Positions 1 to 7,002 of a stretch of DNA of 41,975 nucleotides are shown in pieces. The position numbers were made by a program, and so were the translations under genes. Source of the stretch: Chloroflexota bacterium (GTDB lineage Bacteria > Chloroflexota > Limnocylindria > Limnocylindrales > CSP1-4); the NCBI GenBank assembly GCA_021812735.1, contig JAKAMV010000005.1, positions 1 through 41,975 on the forward strand, read 5' to 3'. How positions within the stretch are numbered: position 1 is the stretch's first letter; every line of letters starts with the position of its first letter. The notes below the pieces were generated by a model, which was not told where the DNA came from, did not search any database, and saw nothing but the letters and a program-made list of their open reading frames with translations.

Positions 1-1065
1 GCATCCGACGAGCGGGGCGGTGCCCGCGGCGATCGCCTCGGCCAGGGCCAGCGGCGGGTCCGACGCCCCGACGGCCCGGGCGCCGACCACCGCGAGCGCC
101 TCGGCGCCCTCGGGGGTCACGCTGCCGCCCACCGCGACGCACGGCACGCCGGCCTCCCGGGCGCGCCTCGCCACGCCGAGCGCCGTCTTGCCGAACGCGG
201 TCTGGGCGTCGATCCGCCCCTCGCCCGTGAGCACCAGGTCCGCCTCCGCGAGCGCGGCGTCGAATCCGGCCGCCTCCATCACGAGCTCGACGCCGGCGCG
301 GAGCTCCAGCGAGGCGAGGCGGTCGGCGAGGCACAGCAGCCCGAACCCGACGCCGCCAGCCGCGCCCGCGCCGGGGGTGAGGCGCTCCGAGCGCCCGGTT
401 GCGGTCTCGAGCGCATCGGCCCAGCGGGCAAGCCTCGCGTCGAGCCGCCGCACCTCGTCGGGTGTCGCGCCCTTCTGCGGCCCGTAGACGGCCGCGGCGC
501 CATCGTCGCCCAGCAGCGGGTTGGTGACGTCGCAGGCGACCCGGAGGCGGAGTTCGGCCAGCCGCGGGTCGAGCTCGGTCAGGTCGACGCTCACGAGCGA
601 CGCGTCGACGCGCGCGCCGAGCGCCGCCAGCAGACCCGCCGCCCCGTCGGTCGTGGCGCTGCCCCCGATGCCGAGCACCACCTCGCGGATCCCCGAGTCG
701 AGGGCGGCCCGGATGAGGTCGCCGGCCCCCGCGCTCGAGGCCCGGGCCGCATCGCGCTCGCCTGCCATCACGCGGGACAGGCCCGAAGCCGCCGCCAGCT
801 CGATCACCGCGGCCGCGCCGTCGTCGCGCACCAGCCACGGAGCGCGGATCGACCGCAGCAGGGGGTCGCGGGCCAGCGCCTCGACGCGGCGCCAGCCCCC
901 CGCCGCCTCGATCGCCACCAGCGTTCCCTCGCCGCCGTCGGCGAGCGGGGCCAGGCGGAGGTCATCGTCGGGCCGCGCTCGGCGCCAGCCCTCGGCCAGG
1001 GCGCGCGCCACTTCGACGCTGGTCAGGGTCCCTTTGTACGAGTCAGGCGCGATCAGGACGCGCAT
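1..1065 (-). CDS. glxK: Glycerate kinase, GlxK/GarK family (3' end cut by window edge)
   Basis: Phosphorylates D-glycerate with ATP to 2- or 3-phosphoglycerate in the cytosol. The frame is open from an ATG at 1065-1063 to base 1 without a stop, so 355 residues are visible of a family usually about 370-380. Family landmarks: the N-terminal IAPDSYKGTLTS segment, the glycine-rich GIGGSATTDGAAG loop, the CDVTNPLLG and YGPQKGA segments, and near the visible end LTGEGRIDAQTAFGKTALG followed by VAVGGSV. It is the last visible gene of the minus-strand block that also encodes glucosyl-3-phosphoglycerate synthase, whose acceptor is 3-phosphoglycerate. The kinase could therefore feed that reaction or recycle glycerate released from glucosylglycerate (inference). 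A 229-bp gap separates it from the upstream gene, so it may have its own promoter. A TGCGAT hexamer 6 nt before the ATG is a weak leaderless candidate. Confidence 0.9.
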   Translation of the reverse strand, partial: MRVLIAPDSYKGTLTSVEVARALAEGWRRARPDDDLRLAPLADGGEGTLVAIEAAGGWRRVEALARDPLLRSIRAPWLVRDDGAAAVIELAAASGLSRVMAGERDAARASSAGAGDLIRAALDSGIREVVLGIGGSATTDGAAGLLAALGARVDASLVSVDLTELDPRLAELRLRVACDVTNPLLGDDGAAAVYGPQKGATPDEVRRLDARLARWADALETATGRSERLTPGAGAAGGVGFGLLCLADRLASLELRAGVELVMEAAGFDAALAEADLVLTGEGRIDAQTAFGKTALGVARRAREAGVPCVAVGGSVTPEGAEALAVVGARAVGASDPPLALAEAIAAGTAPLVGC

Positions 1066-1294
1066 GGCCGCATCGCACGACCGCGGCGTACGCGGCTCCG
1101 TGGGCATGCCCGGGAGGTATCACTTCGGTCGTCAACGCCGCGACCTCCCCTCGCAGCGCCCGCGTCCATGTCTGGCAGGAATGGAGGAGGGGCGAGGTGG
1201 TCGCCCGGGAGCCCTTCGACTCCGAAGTGATGCCCGGCGGGAATACCGGCGAGGTCGCGCCGGGGTCCGCTGGGGATGTTGCCGCAGCTGGCGG
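1066..1294. other. Intergenic leader of the glycerate kinase gene with a split inverted repeat
   Basis: No credible gene is seen. A 10-nt inverted repeat, ATCACTTCGG at 1119-1128 and CCGAAGTGAT at 1222-1231, sits in longer similar surroundings (TGCCCGGGAGG on one side, GATGCCCGGCGGG on the other). It could fold the leader into a long-range hairpin or mark two operator half-sites. No U-tract follows, so a simple intrinsic terminator is unlikely. Confidence 0.35.
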
Positions 1295-3217
1295 TCACTC
1301 CGCGGTCGGCTCCGCGGCCAACGAGCGCCGCCGCTCGAGGTACTCCGGGATGCGGATCATCGGCGGGCGCTCCTGGTCGGCGATCTCCATGACCTCGAGG
1401 CTCAGGCGCCCGTGCCCCGAGCGCGGCAGCTTCATCGTGTGGCCGAGCTCCGCGAAGAGGCGGGCGCGACGCCGCTCCTCGAGCCGCTTCATCACAGCCT
1501 GGAGGATCACGAATGACATCTTCGAGAGCCCCTCGAGCTCTTGGTTGCGGTGGAGCCGCCGCTCCAGGTCCACCTGCCCGAGGCCCTCGAGGCCCACCTT
1601 CTCGAGCGCGTCGACGAGGTGGCCGATCTCCACCGCGTAGCCCGTGAAGAACGGGAGCTGCTCGAGCAGCGAGCGTCGCCCGGCGTACTCGCCCGCCAGC
1701 GGCTGGATGAACCCGGAGAGCTCGGGGAAGAACAGGTTGATGAGCGGGCGCGCCACCAGCTCGGTGACCCGGCCGCCGCCCCCCTCCTTGATCACGCCGC
1801 CCTCGACGATCGGGCGCTGGTAGTAGCCCTTCACGTACTGGAGCCGGTGCTCCACGAGGAGCGGCCCGAGCGTCCCGTACGCCATCCGGCTGTGCCAGTT
1901 GCGGACGTCCGTGTCCGCCCAGACCACGATGTCGCCGCTCGTCTCGTACAGCGACTTCCAGAGCGCCTCGCCCTTGCCCCGGAACGAGCCGTACCGCGGG
2001 AGCACATCGGGGTGCTGCACGACGCGCGCCCCGGCGCCCGCCGCGATGGCGCGGGTGTCGTCGGTGGAGGCGGAATCGATCACCAGCAGCTCGTCCAGCA
2101 GCGGGTAGCGCACCTGCATCTCGCGGATGGCCCGGGTGACGATGGGCCCGATGGTCTCCGCCTCGTTGAGCGTGGGCAGCACGAGCGAGATGGTGACGCC
2201 CTGCTTCTGCTTGAGCTGGACCAGGCGCTCGAGGTCCGCGAACTCGCCGTGGTGGAAGTTGGCCTCGGCGAACCACCGCTCGACCTTGGCCGGGACGGCG
2301 CGCGACTCCTCCGCGGCGCGGTCGGCCGCGGCGAGGCTCTCGGCCCTCTGGGCCAGCGCGTCGAACGTGTGGCGGCCGATGGCCTCGTGGGTCTTGACCA
2401 CGATGACCGTGGTCTTGGAGCGCTGGGCCACGGCCTCCGGCAGCGATCCGAAGAGCGAGCCGCCGACCTCGCCGGGCGGGGCCGACGCGCCCATGACCAC
2501 CAGGTCCGCGTGGTCCGCCTCGCGCAGGATGGAGGTCCGGATGTTGCGGGTCTCGCGCAGGACCGGCTCCGCGTCCGCGGTGATGTGCTGGCGCACGAAC
2601 GCGGCCAGCGCGTGCTCGGCCTGGGCGCGGACGGCCTCGGTGACCCCGGCCGGCACGAAGTGGGTGACCGCCACCGTGGCGCCGTGGCGGTGGGCCAGCG
2701 CGTCCGCGAAGCGCAGGGCGAGCTCGGCATGCGGGCCGCCGCGCACCGGGACGAGGATCCGGCGGATGGCCCGCGCGCCGCGCTGCTTGACCACGGCGAT
2801 GTCGCATGGGGACTCGCGCACCACCTCGTCGATGGTGGGCGAGATCGCGGGCCCGGCCCCGCCCTCGCGAGACGGCGCGGACTTGCCGCCCCAGCCGAAG
2901 ATCAGCAGGTCGGCCTCCTGCTCGGCCGCCGCCTCCACGATGCCCGCCGCGGCGTGCCGCCCGATGCGCACGAGAGGGTGGATGACGGTCCCCTCGGGCA
3001 CGTAGTCGAGCACGCGCTGGAGGAGGCGCCTCGCCTGTCGGGCGCGAGTCGCGCCCTCGGACAGCGGCATGCCCTCGGGCACCTCCACGATGCCCAGCGC
3101 CGAGAGCTCGCCGGTCCGCGGCTCCAGCAGCGCTGCGCCGATCCGGATCAGCTCCTCGGCGGTCAGCGGGTTCGCGACCGGGATCAGGATCCGCGCCGGC
3201 AGCGGCTCGGCACTCAT
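1295..3217 (-). CDS. gpgS: Glucosyl-3-phosphoglycerate synthase fused to two N-terminal universal stress protein domains
   Basis: The C-terminal half (about residues 340-640) is a GT81 glucosyl-3-phosphoglycerate synthase, which transfers glucose from an NDP-glucose to 3-phosphoglycerate as the first step of glucosylglycerate synthesis. Hallmarks: LVLPTLNEAETIG, LLVIDSASTDDT, RGKGEALWKSLYETSGD, the metal-binding D435-T-D437, GGGRVTELVARPLIN and GFIQPLAGEYAGRR, all closely matching the mycobacterial enzyme. Residues 9-145 and 150-278 are two UspA-like domains. The second has a glycine-rich stretch ending in FGSLPE, like the ATP-binding Usp loop. The family enzyme is normally about 320 residues; this one is 640. 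The start is the ATG at 3217, overlapping the stop of the upstream glycosyltransferase as ATGA, so translation is probably coupled. No GpgP phosphatase is visible nearby. Confidence 0.9.
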   Translation of the reverse strand: MSAEPLPARILIPVANPLTAEELIRIGAALLEPRTGELSALGIVEVPEGMPLSEGATRARQARRLLQRVLDYVPEGTVIHPLVRIGRHAAAGIVEAAAEQEADLLIFGWGGKSAPSREGGAGPAISPTIDEVVRESPCDIAVVKQRGARAIRRILVPVRGGPHAELALRFADALAHRHGATVAVTHFVPAGVTEAVRAQAEHALAAFVRQHITADAEPVLRETRNIRTSILREADHADLVVMGASAPPGEVGGSLFGSLPEAVAQRSKTTVIVVKTHEAIGRHTFDALAQRAESLAAADRAAEESRAVPAKVERWFAEANFHHGEFADLERLVQLKQKQGVTISLVLPTLNEAETIGPIVTRAIREMQVRYPLLDELLVIDSASTDDTRAIAAGAGARVVQHPDVLPRYGSFRGKGEALWKSLYETSGDIVVWADTDVRNWHSRMAYGTLGPLLVEHRLQYVKGYYQRPIVEGGVIKEGGGGRVTELVARPLINLFFPELSGFIQPLAGEYAGRRSLLEQLPFFTGYAVEIGHLVDALEKVGLEGLGQVDLERRLHRNQELEGLSKMSFVILQAVMKRLEERRRARLFAELGHTMKLPRSGHGRLSLEVMEIADQERPPMIRIPEYLERRRSLAAEPTAE

Positions 3218-4608
3218 CGGGGTGCGTCCTCCGCCACGGCGTCCAGCGCCCTCCAGCGCTCCACGAGGTAGGGCTTGAGCAGCTCGAACTCGCGCGCCTG
3301 GCGCTCCACCCGCTCCTCGGCGTCGGCGCTGTCCAGATGCCGGTTCTCCACCACGAACGAGCCGACGCGGCCGAAGTAGATCGGCACGAGCACCGCGACG
3401 AGGCGCCCCGTCTCGAGACCGCCCTTGCGCGTCGCCAGCACCAGGTCGTACACCACGCGAGCCCACAGGTCGTCCGGGAAGTGGAAGCTCGCGAGCGCCT
3501 CGGCCATCTCGAGCGTCGTAGGGTGGGCGGACGTGGTCTCGCCGCCCATGCCCAGCTTCCGCGAGGCGCTGTCGGCGAGCGCCCCGGCCTCGGCGGCCAG
3601 CGTGAGGACGGCCTCGGCGGTCGCGGGGTCCAGGGCGCCGCGCCAGGCGTCCGCCAAGGCAAGCGAGCCGCCGTGGAACTCGCCCAGCAGGCGGACCACG
3701 TTCACCTCGAGCGGCGGCGGATCGATGATCCGCTCGAAGCCGTAGGCGGGGACGTCGTGGCTGCCCTTCACGTCCAGCCACGCGTCGGGGTGCGCCACGG
3801 CGAGCCGCAGGATGGTCCCCACGACCTGGCGGAACATCGGTCCGAGGTCGGCCCCCGGGTCCTTCGGGTCGTGGACCTTCGCCCCCAGCCGCGTCTGGCA
3901 CATGGCGAACCCGCCGGTGAGCGCCGTCGTGGTCATCCAGATGTCGATGCCGAACTTGCTGATGTCGCTCGTCCAGTCCTCCTGCGCGAGGTAGTGGCGG
4001 ACGAGGTCGCCGGACACCCCGAAGTCGCCCCCAATCGGCTGTCGGATGCGCAGGCCGTACAGGGCGCGGGTGAGCGGATAGGTGACCGTGTTGGTGATCG
4101 TCCCGTCGTACTTGTGGCGCGCGTAGAGCGGGGCGACGAAGTCGTAGCCGCCCTTGAGGATGGGGCCCGCGAGGAGCTCGATCCACTCGGGAACGATGCT
4201 GCGCAGGTCGCTGTCCACCACCACCAGCGCCTGCACGTTCAGCGCGGCGGCCAGCTCGAAGATCGTCCGGAGCGCGGCGCCCTTGCCGCCGGTGCCCTCG
4301 ATCTCGGGGTAGGTGAGGGTGACCCGGTCGAGCCGGTTGGTGGGCCGCACCAGGAGGATGGACTCGACGTAGTCCGGCGGCTCGGTCTCGATGACCACGC
4401 GCTGGGTGCCGTCCGGCGAGCCCGCGTCGGAGTTGACCAGGACCGGCTTGAGGTCCGGGAAGTACTGGACGAGTCCGGCATGGGCCGCGCGCACGACGTA
4501 GCCGATGGTCGCGGCGTTCTTGAAGCTCGGGATGCCGACCATGATGTCGGCGCTGCCGAGCCGCGCGATCTCGTCCCTGATGGCTGGGGTCAGCGTCGTC
4601 GGGGGCAC
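3214..4608 (-). CDS. GT-A glycosyltransferase related to mannosylglycerate/glucosylglycerate synthases
   Basis: A 464-residue cytosolic GT-A fold protein. Visible landmarks: DIMVGIPSFKNAATIG near the N-terminus, VNSDAGSPDGT, GGKGAALRTIF, the metal-binding DSD in VVVDSDLRSIVPEW, and RQPIGGDFGVSGDL followed by KFGIDIWMTTTA. The last two resemble the acceptor-side QPLGGE...WGIDT stretch of the Rhodothermus mannosylglycerate synthase. About 170 C-terminal residues are helical-looking and not assigned. The start is GTG at 4608-4606, preceded by TAGGGT 6 nt away and no Shine-Dalgarno. It is the direct partner of the Usp-GpgS gene (ATGA overlap), so it may make glucosylglycerate or mannosylglycerate directly, or extend the product. 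The donor sugar cannot be told from sequence. Confidence 0.75.
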   Translation of the reverse strand: MPPTTLTPAIRDEIARLGSADIMVGIPSFKNAATIGYVVRAAHAGLVQYFPDLKPVLVNSDAGSPDGTQRVVIETEPPDYVESILLVRPTNRLDRVTLTYPEIEGTGGKGAALRTIFELAAALNVQALVVVDSDLRSIVPEWIELLAGPILKGGYDFVAPLYARHKYDGTITNTVTYPLTRALYGLRIRQPIGGDFGVSGDLVRHYLAQEDWTSDISKFGIDIWMTTTALTGGFAMCQTRLGAKVHDPKDPGADLGPMFRQVVGTILRLAVAHPDAWLDVKGSHDVPAYGFERIIDPPPLEVNVVRLLGEFHGGSLALADAWRGALDPATAEAVLTLAAEAGALADSASRKLGMGGETTSAHPTTLEMAEALASFHFPDDLWARVVYDLVLATRKGGLETGRLVAVLVPIYFGRVGSFVVENRHLDSADAEERVERQAREFELLKPYLVERWRALDAVAEDAPR

Positions 4609-4614
4609 CTGCCC

Positions 4615-4620
4615 ACCCTA
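4615..4620 (-). promoter_or_regulatory. Putative -10 box (TAGGGT) of a leaderless promoter
   Basis: On the minus strand TAGGGT ends 6 nt before the GTG of the glycosyltransferase at 4608. This spacing would put transcription start at the start codon. No -35 box is evident. Confidence 0.45.
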
Positions 4621-4653
4621 CCACCGCGCGCCGGGACGCGGCCAGACCCGCGC

Positions 4654-5412
4654 TCAGTCGGCGGGCGGCGGGTCCTCGTCAGCCCCGCTCGAGATCGCGG
4701 CGCGGGACGCGCCCCGGGGCGCCGGCACCACCACCCAGTCGGGGTTCTCCCGGCCGGGCGTGTAGCGGCTGTTGGCGGCGCGCCAGGAGATGTGCTCGAA
4801 GCCCAGCGTGCCCCACGTGCCCGCCAGGCGGGAGCCGCCCGGCCGTGCGAAGGGCGTGACCCGGACGAGGCGCGACTGCGCCAGCAGGGTGTCGAGCTGC
4901 CGCTTGCGCTCGAGCAGGGGCACCTCGAGCAGCGGCTGGCCGTCGAGCCAGAGCAGGTCCGTGGCGACGAACGCGTGGTCCTCCCCGTCGGCGAGCGCCT
5001 CGAGGAACGGCAGGGCCCGCGCCTCCTCGGCGGCCTGGTGCTGGCGGCCGATCAGGTACGGGTCCCGGTTGTCGCGGTGGAAGAACCGCGGCAGCGAGAA
5101 CATCGTCCGCGGGACGGGCTCCCGGGCGGGGTACGCGCCGACCCCGGTGTCGAACGCCCGCTTGGTGAGGTGGCCCTCGATCACGCCGTCGGTCGCCTCG
5201 AACGCGTAGCCGAGCGCCTCCTCGAGCGAGGCGGGCACCTCGATGCGGTCGCCGTAGCGGTAGATCTCGGCCGTCCCGCGGTCGATGGCCGCGACCACTC
5301 GCAGCCCTGCCCAGTCGGGCTCGATGATCGGGTCCACGATGTCGCTGGCGTCGCGCCGGCCCGGGTACTGGGGCCGCCACTCGGCGGCCACGACGCGGGG
5401 ATCGGTGGTCAT
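4654..5412 (-). CDS. ATP-dependent DNA ligase-like protein with degenerate active site
   Basis: A 252-residue protein that aligns along its length with the nucleotidyltransferase domain of ATP-dependent DNA ligases. It shows IEPDWAGLRVVAAID where ligases carry EPKWDGYR, VIEGHL at the DGEL position, TDLLWLDGQPLLEVPLLERKRQL (very ligase-like), and FEHISWRAANSRYTPG in place of the EGLVAK and SRY-PG region. The adenylated lysine of motif I (KxDG) is replaced: here D33-W-A-G36. Motif IV also lacks its usual lysine. It should not ligate DNA; a binding or regulatory role is inference. There is no OB-fold domain. The start ATG at 5412 is preceded by TACGAT 6 nt away. It is 45 bp upstream of the glycosyltransferase on the same strand and divergent from the transporter gene. 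Confidence 0.7.
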   Translation of the reverse strand: MTTDPRVVAAEWRPQYPGRRDASDIVDPIIEPDWAGLRVVAAIDRGTAEIYRYGDRIEVPASLEEALGYAFEATDGVIEGHLTKRAFDTGVGAYPAREPVPRTMFSLPRFFHRDNRDPYLIGRQHQAAEEARALPFLEALADGEDHAFVATDLLWLDGQPLLEVPLLERKRQLDTLLAQSRLVRVTPFARPGGSRLAGTWGTLGFEHISWRAANSRYTPGRENPDWVVVPAPRGASRAAISSGADEDPPPAD

Positions 5413-5418
5413 CGCTGG

Positions 5419-5424
5419 ATCGTA
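5419..5424 (-). promoter_or_regulatory. Putative -10 box (TACGAT) of a leaderless promoter
   Basis: TACGAT on the minus strand ends 6 nt before the ATG at 5412, in a GC-rich context without a Shine-Dalgarno sequence. It lies in the 125-bp divergent gap shared with the transporter promoter. Confidence 0.5.
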
Positions 5425-5482
5425 CCGCGAGGGTCCATCCCCGCCGATGCGCCGACGCCCGTCCCGGCCCGCCGCGCTTCTC

Positions 5483-5488
5483 TATGAT
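5483..5488 (+). promoter_or_regulatory. Putative -10 box (TATGAT) for the UMF1-type transporter
   Basis: TATGAT is an AT-rich island in the divergent gap, 49 nt before the ATG at 5538. The leader carries GAGGGAG just before the start, so this gene looks conventionally leadered. No clear -35 is seen. Confidence 0.4.
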
Positions 5489-5537
5489 CCGACGGGACCT
5501 GAGGAGATCGCACCCACTCTGGGCATGAGGGAGCCGG

Positions 5538-6797
5538 ATGACCGCCGCCGCCGTCGCGACCACGGAGTTGACCGAGCTCGACCGCCGCAATCACCGCAAG
5601 GCTGCGCGGGCCGGCTGGGCCGTCTACGACCTCGCGGACACCATCTGGTCGTACGCGATCTTCTCGCGTGCCATCTCACTGTTCCTCGTGGACAAGCTGG
5701 GCGACGGGCCCGGCAACCTGTGGCTGGGCCTGTCGGTCGCCCTCTCGGTGGGCATCAACGCGCTCGTCTCCCCGTTCCTGGGCGCGATCTCGGACCGCTA
5801 CGGCCGACGCCTGCCGTTCCTGCTCGCGTTCACCGTGGGCGCCTGCCTGCCCGCGATGGCCATCCCGTTCGTGCCAGTCTGGCTCGGGATCGTCCTGTTC
5901 TGCGTGGCGATGTTCTCCTACCAGTCGTCGCTGATCTACTTCGACGCCACGCTCCAGCTGGTGAGCACGCCCGAGAACCGCGGCCGGATCGCGAGCCTCT
6001 CGACCGGGGTGGGCTACATGGGGACGGTGCTCATCGCGATCCTGCTGTTCGCCACCCACCTCTCGGTGGAGATGACCTTCGTCCTGGCGCCGGCGCTGTT
6101 CCTCGTGCTGTCGGCGCCCACGTTCCTGCTGCTCCACGAGGACGGCAGCCGGGCCAAGCGCGGCGGCGACCCGCTCGGCGCCGCGTGGTCGCAGACGTGG
6201 CGCACGATCCGCTCGCTCGACCAGTACCCCGGGCTCGGCCGGTTCCTCGCGTCGCGCTTCTTCTACACGGACGCGCTCAACACCAGCGTCACCATCATGA
6301 CCATCTTCGCGGTCAAGGCGGTGGGGTTCACCGAGCAGGACGCCAACATCGTGCTGCTGTGCCTGACGCTGTCGGCGATCGTCTCGGCCTTCATCTGGGG
6401 CCAGCTGGTCGACCGGCACGGCCCGAAGCGGACCCTGTTCAGCGTCCTCATCCTGTGGGCCGCAGCGCTCGTCGTGGGCGCCGCCCTCGTGTCGCCCGGG
6501 CCGTTCATCATCGCCGGGCTCGCGATCGGCGCCGGATTCGCCGGCCTCCACGTGTCCGACCGGGTCCTGATGTACCGCCTCAGCCCCGAGGACCGCCTCG
6601 GCGAGTTCTACGGTCTCTACGGCCTGGTGGGGAAGGGCTCCCAGGTGATCGGCAACCTGTTCTGGGGCCTGGTCCTGTTCCTCACCTTCGACGCGCTGGG
6701 CAAGGGCGCCTACCAGCTGGGGATCTTCACCCTGCTGATCGCGATGCTGATCGGCCTGTACCTCCTGTACCCGGTGCCCGAGCGGCGCGAGGGCTGA
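5538..6797 (+). CDS. MFS transporter, UMF1 (Atg22-like) family
   Basis: A 419-residue integral membrane protein with about 12 predicted transmembrane segments. The first follows RAGWAVYDLADTIWSYAIFSRAISLF, typical of UMF1 proteins, where a WxxYDxA motif opens helix 1. Between helices 2 and 3 is the MFS signature SDRYGRRLPF, and a second copy, VDRHGPKRTLF, opens the C-terminal half. A polar stretch near residues 200-230 is the central cytoplasmic loop. The substrate is unknown; the family includes the yeast vacuolar amino-acid effluxer Atg22. GAGGGAG sits 5-11 nt before the ATG and supports the start. The stop falls in a short tandem repeat (GAGCGGCGCGAGGGCT, about 6779-6822). The gene stands alone. 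Confidence 0.85.
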   Translation: MTAAAVATTELTELDRRNHRKAARAGWAVYDLADTIWSYAIFSRAISLFLVDKLGDGPGNLWLGLSVALSVGINALVSPFLGAISDRYGRRLPFLLAFTVGACLPAMAIPFVPVWLGIVLFCVAMFSYQSSLIYFDATLQLVSTPENRGRIASLSTGVGYMGTVLIAILLFATHLSVEMTFVLAPALFLVLSAPTFLLLHEDGSRAKRGGDPLGAAWSQTWRTIRSLDQYPGLGRFLASRFFYTDALNTSVTIMTIFAVKAVGFTEQDANIVLLCLTLSAIVSAFIWGQLVDRHGPKRTLFSVLILWAAALVVGAALVSPGPFIIAGLAIGAGFAGLHVSDRVLMYRLSPEDRLGEFYGLYGLVGKGSQVIGNLFWGLVLFLTFDALGKGAYQLGIFTLLIAMLIGLYLLYPVPERREG

Positions 6798-6825
6798 GCG
6801 GCGCGAGGGCTGAGCGGCGCGAGGC

Positions 6826-7002
6826 CTAGCTCGAGGGCGTCCCGCTGAGCGCCGCCGCCAGCCAGTACATCCAGATCGCAACGACCGCGGCGAAGACCGT
6901 GATCAGCACGGTCAGTGCCACGATGAGCTGCATGCCGGGGCGGGCCCGTGGCCGGGGGTCGTCGTCCACGGTCCGGGCCTTCTCTGCGGGCCGCGACGTC
7001 AC
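6826..7002 (-). CDS. Small single-pass membrane protein (58 aa), last gene of the Tad cluster
   Basis: The GTG start at 7002-7000 overlaps the TGA of the TadG-like gene as GTGA, the junction style used elsewhere in this cluster. That makes the 58-residue form more likely than a longer upstream ATG. About 23 charged, Arg/Pro-rich N-terminal residues are followed by one hydrophobic helix (QLIVALTVLITVFAAVVAIW, about residues 25-44) and a short tail, GTPSS. No family is recognised. Translational coupling suggests it works with the TadE/TadG pseudopilin-like proteins, perhaps as an anchor or assembly factor (inference). Confidence 0.6.
   Translation of the reverse strand: MTSRPAEKARTVDDDPRPRARPGMQLIVALTVLITVFAAVVAIWMYWLAAALSGTPSS

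Noticed and set aside
1541..3271. 576-codon plus-strand open frame opposite gpgS
   Set aside because: It is a mirror of the real gene's codon bias (His/Asp/Arg/Leu-rich), with no domain.
1053..3662. Long open frame of 869 codons on the minus strand
   Set aside because: It is out of frame with the Usp-GpgS gene, extremely Arg/Pro/Ala-rich and matches no family; such antisense or shifted frames are expected at this GC content.
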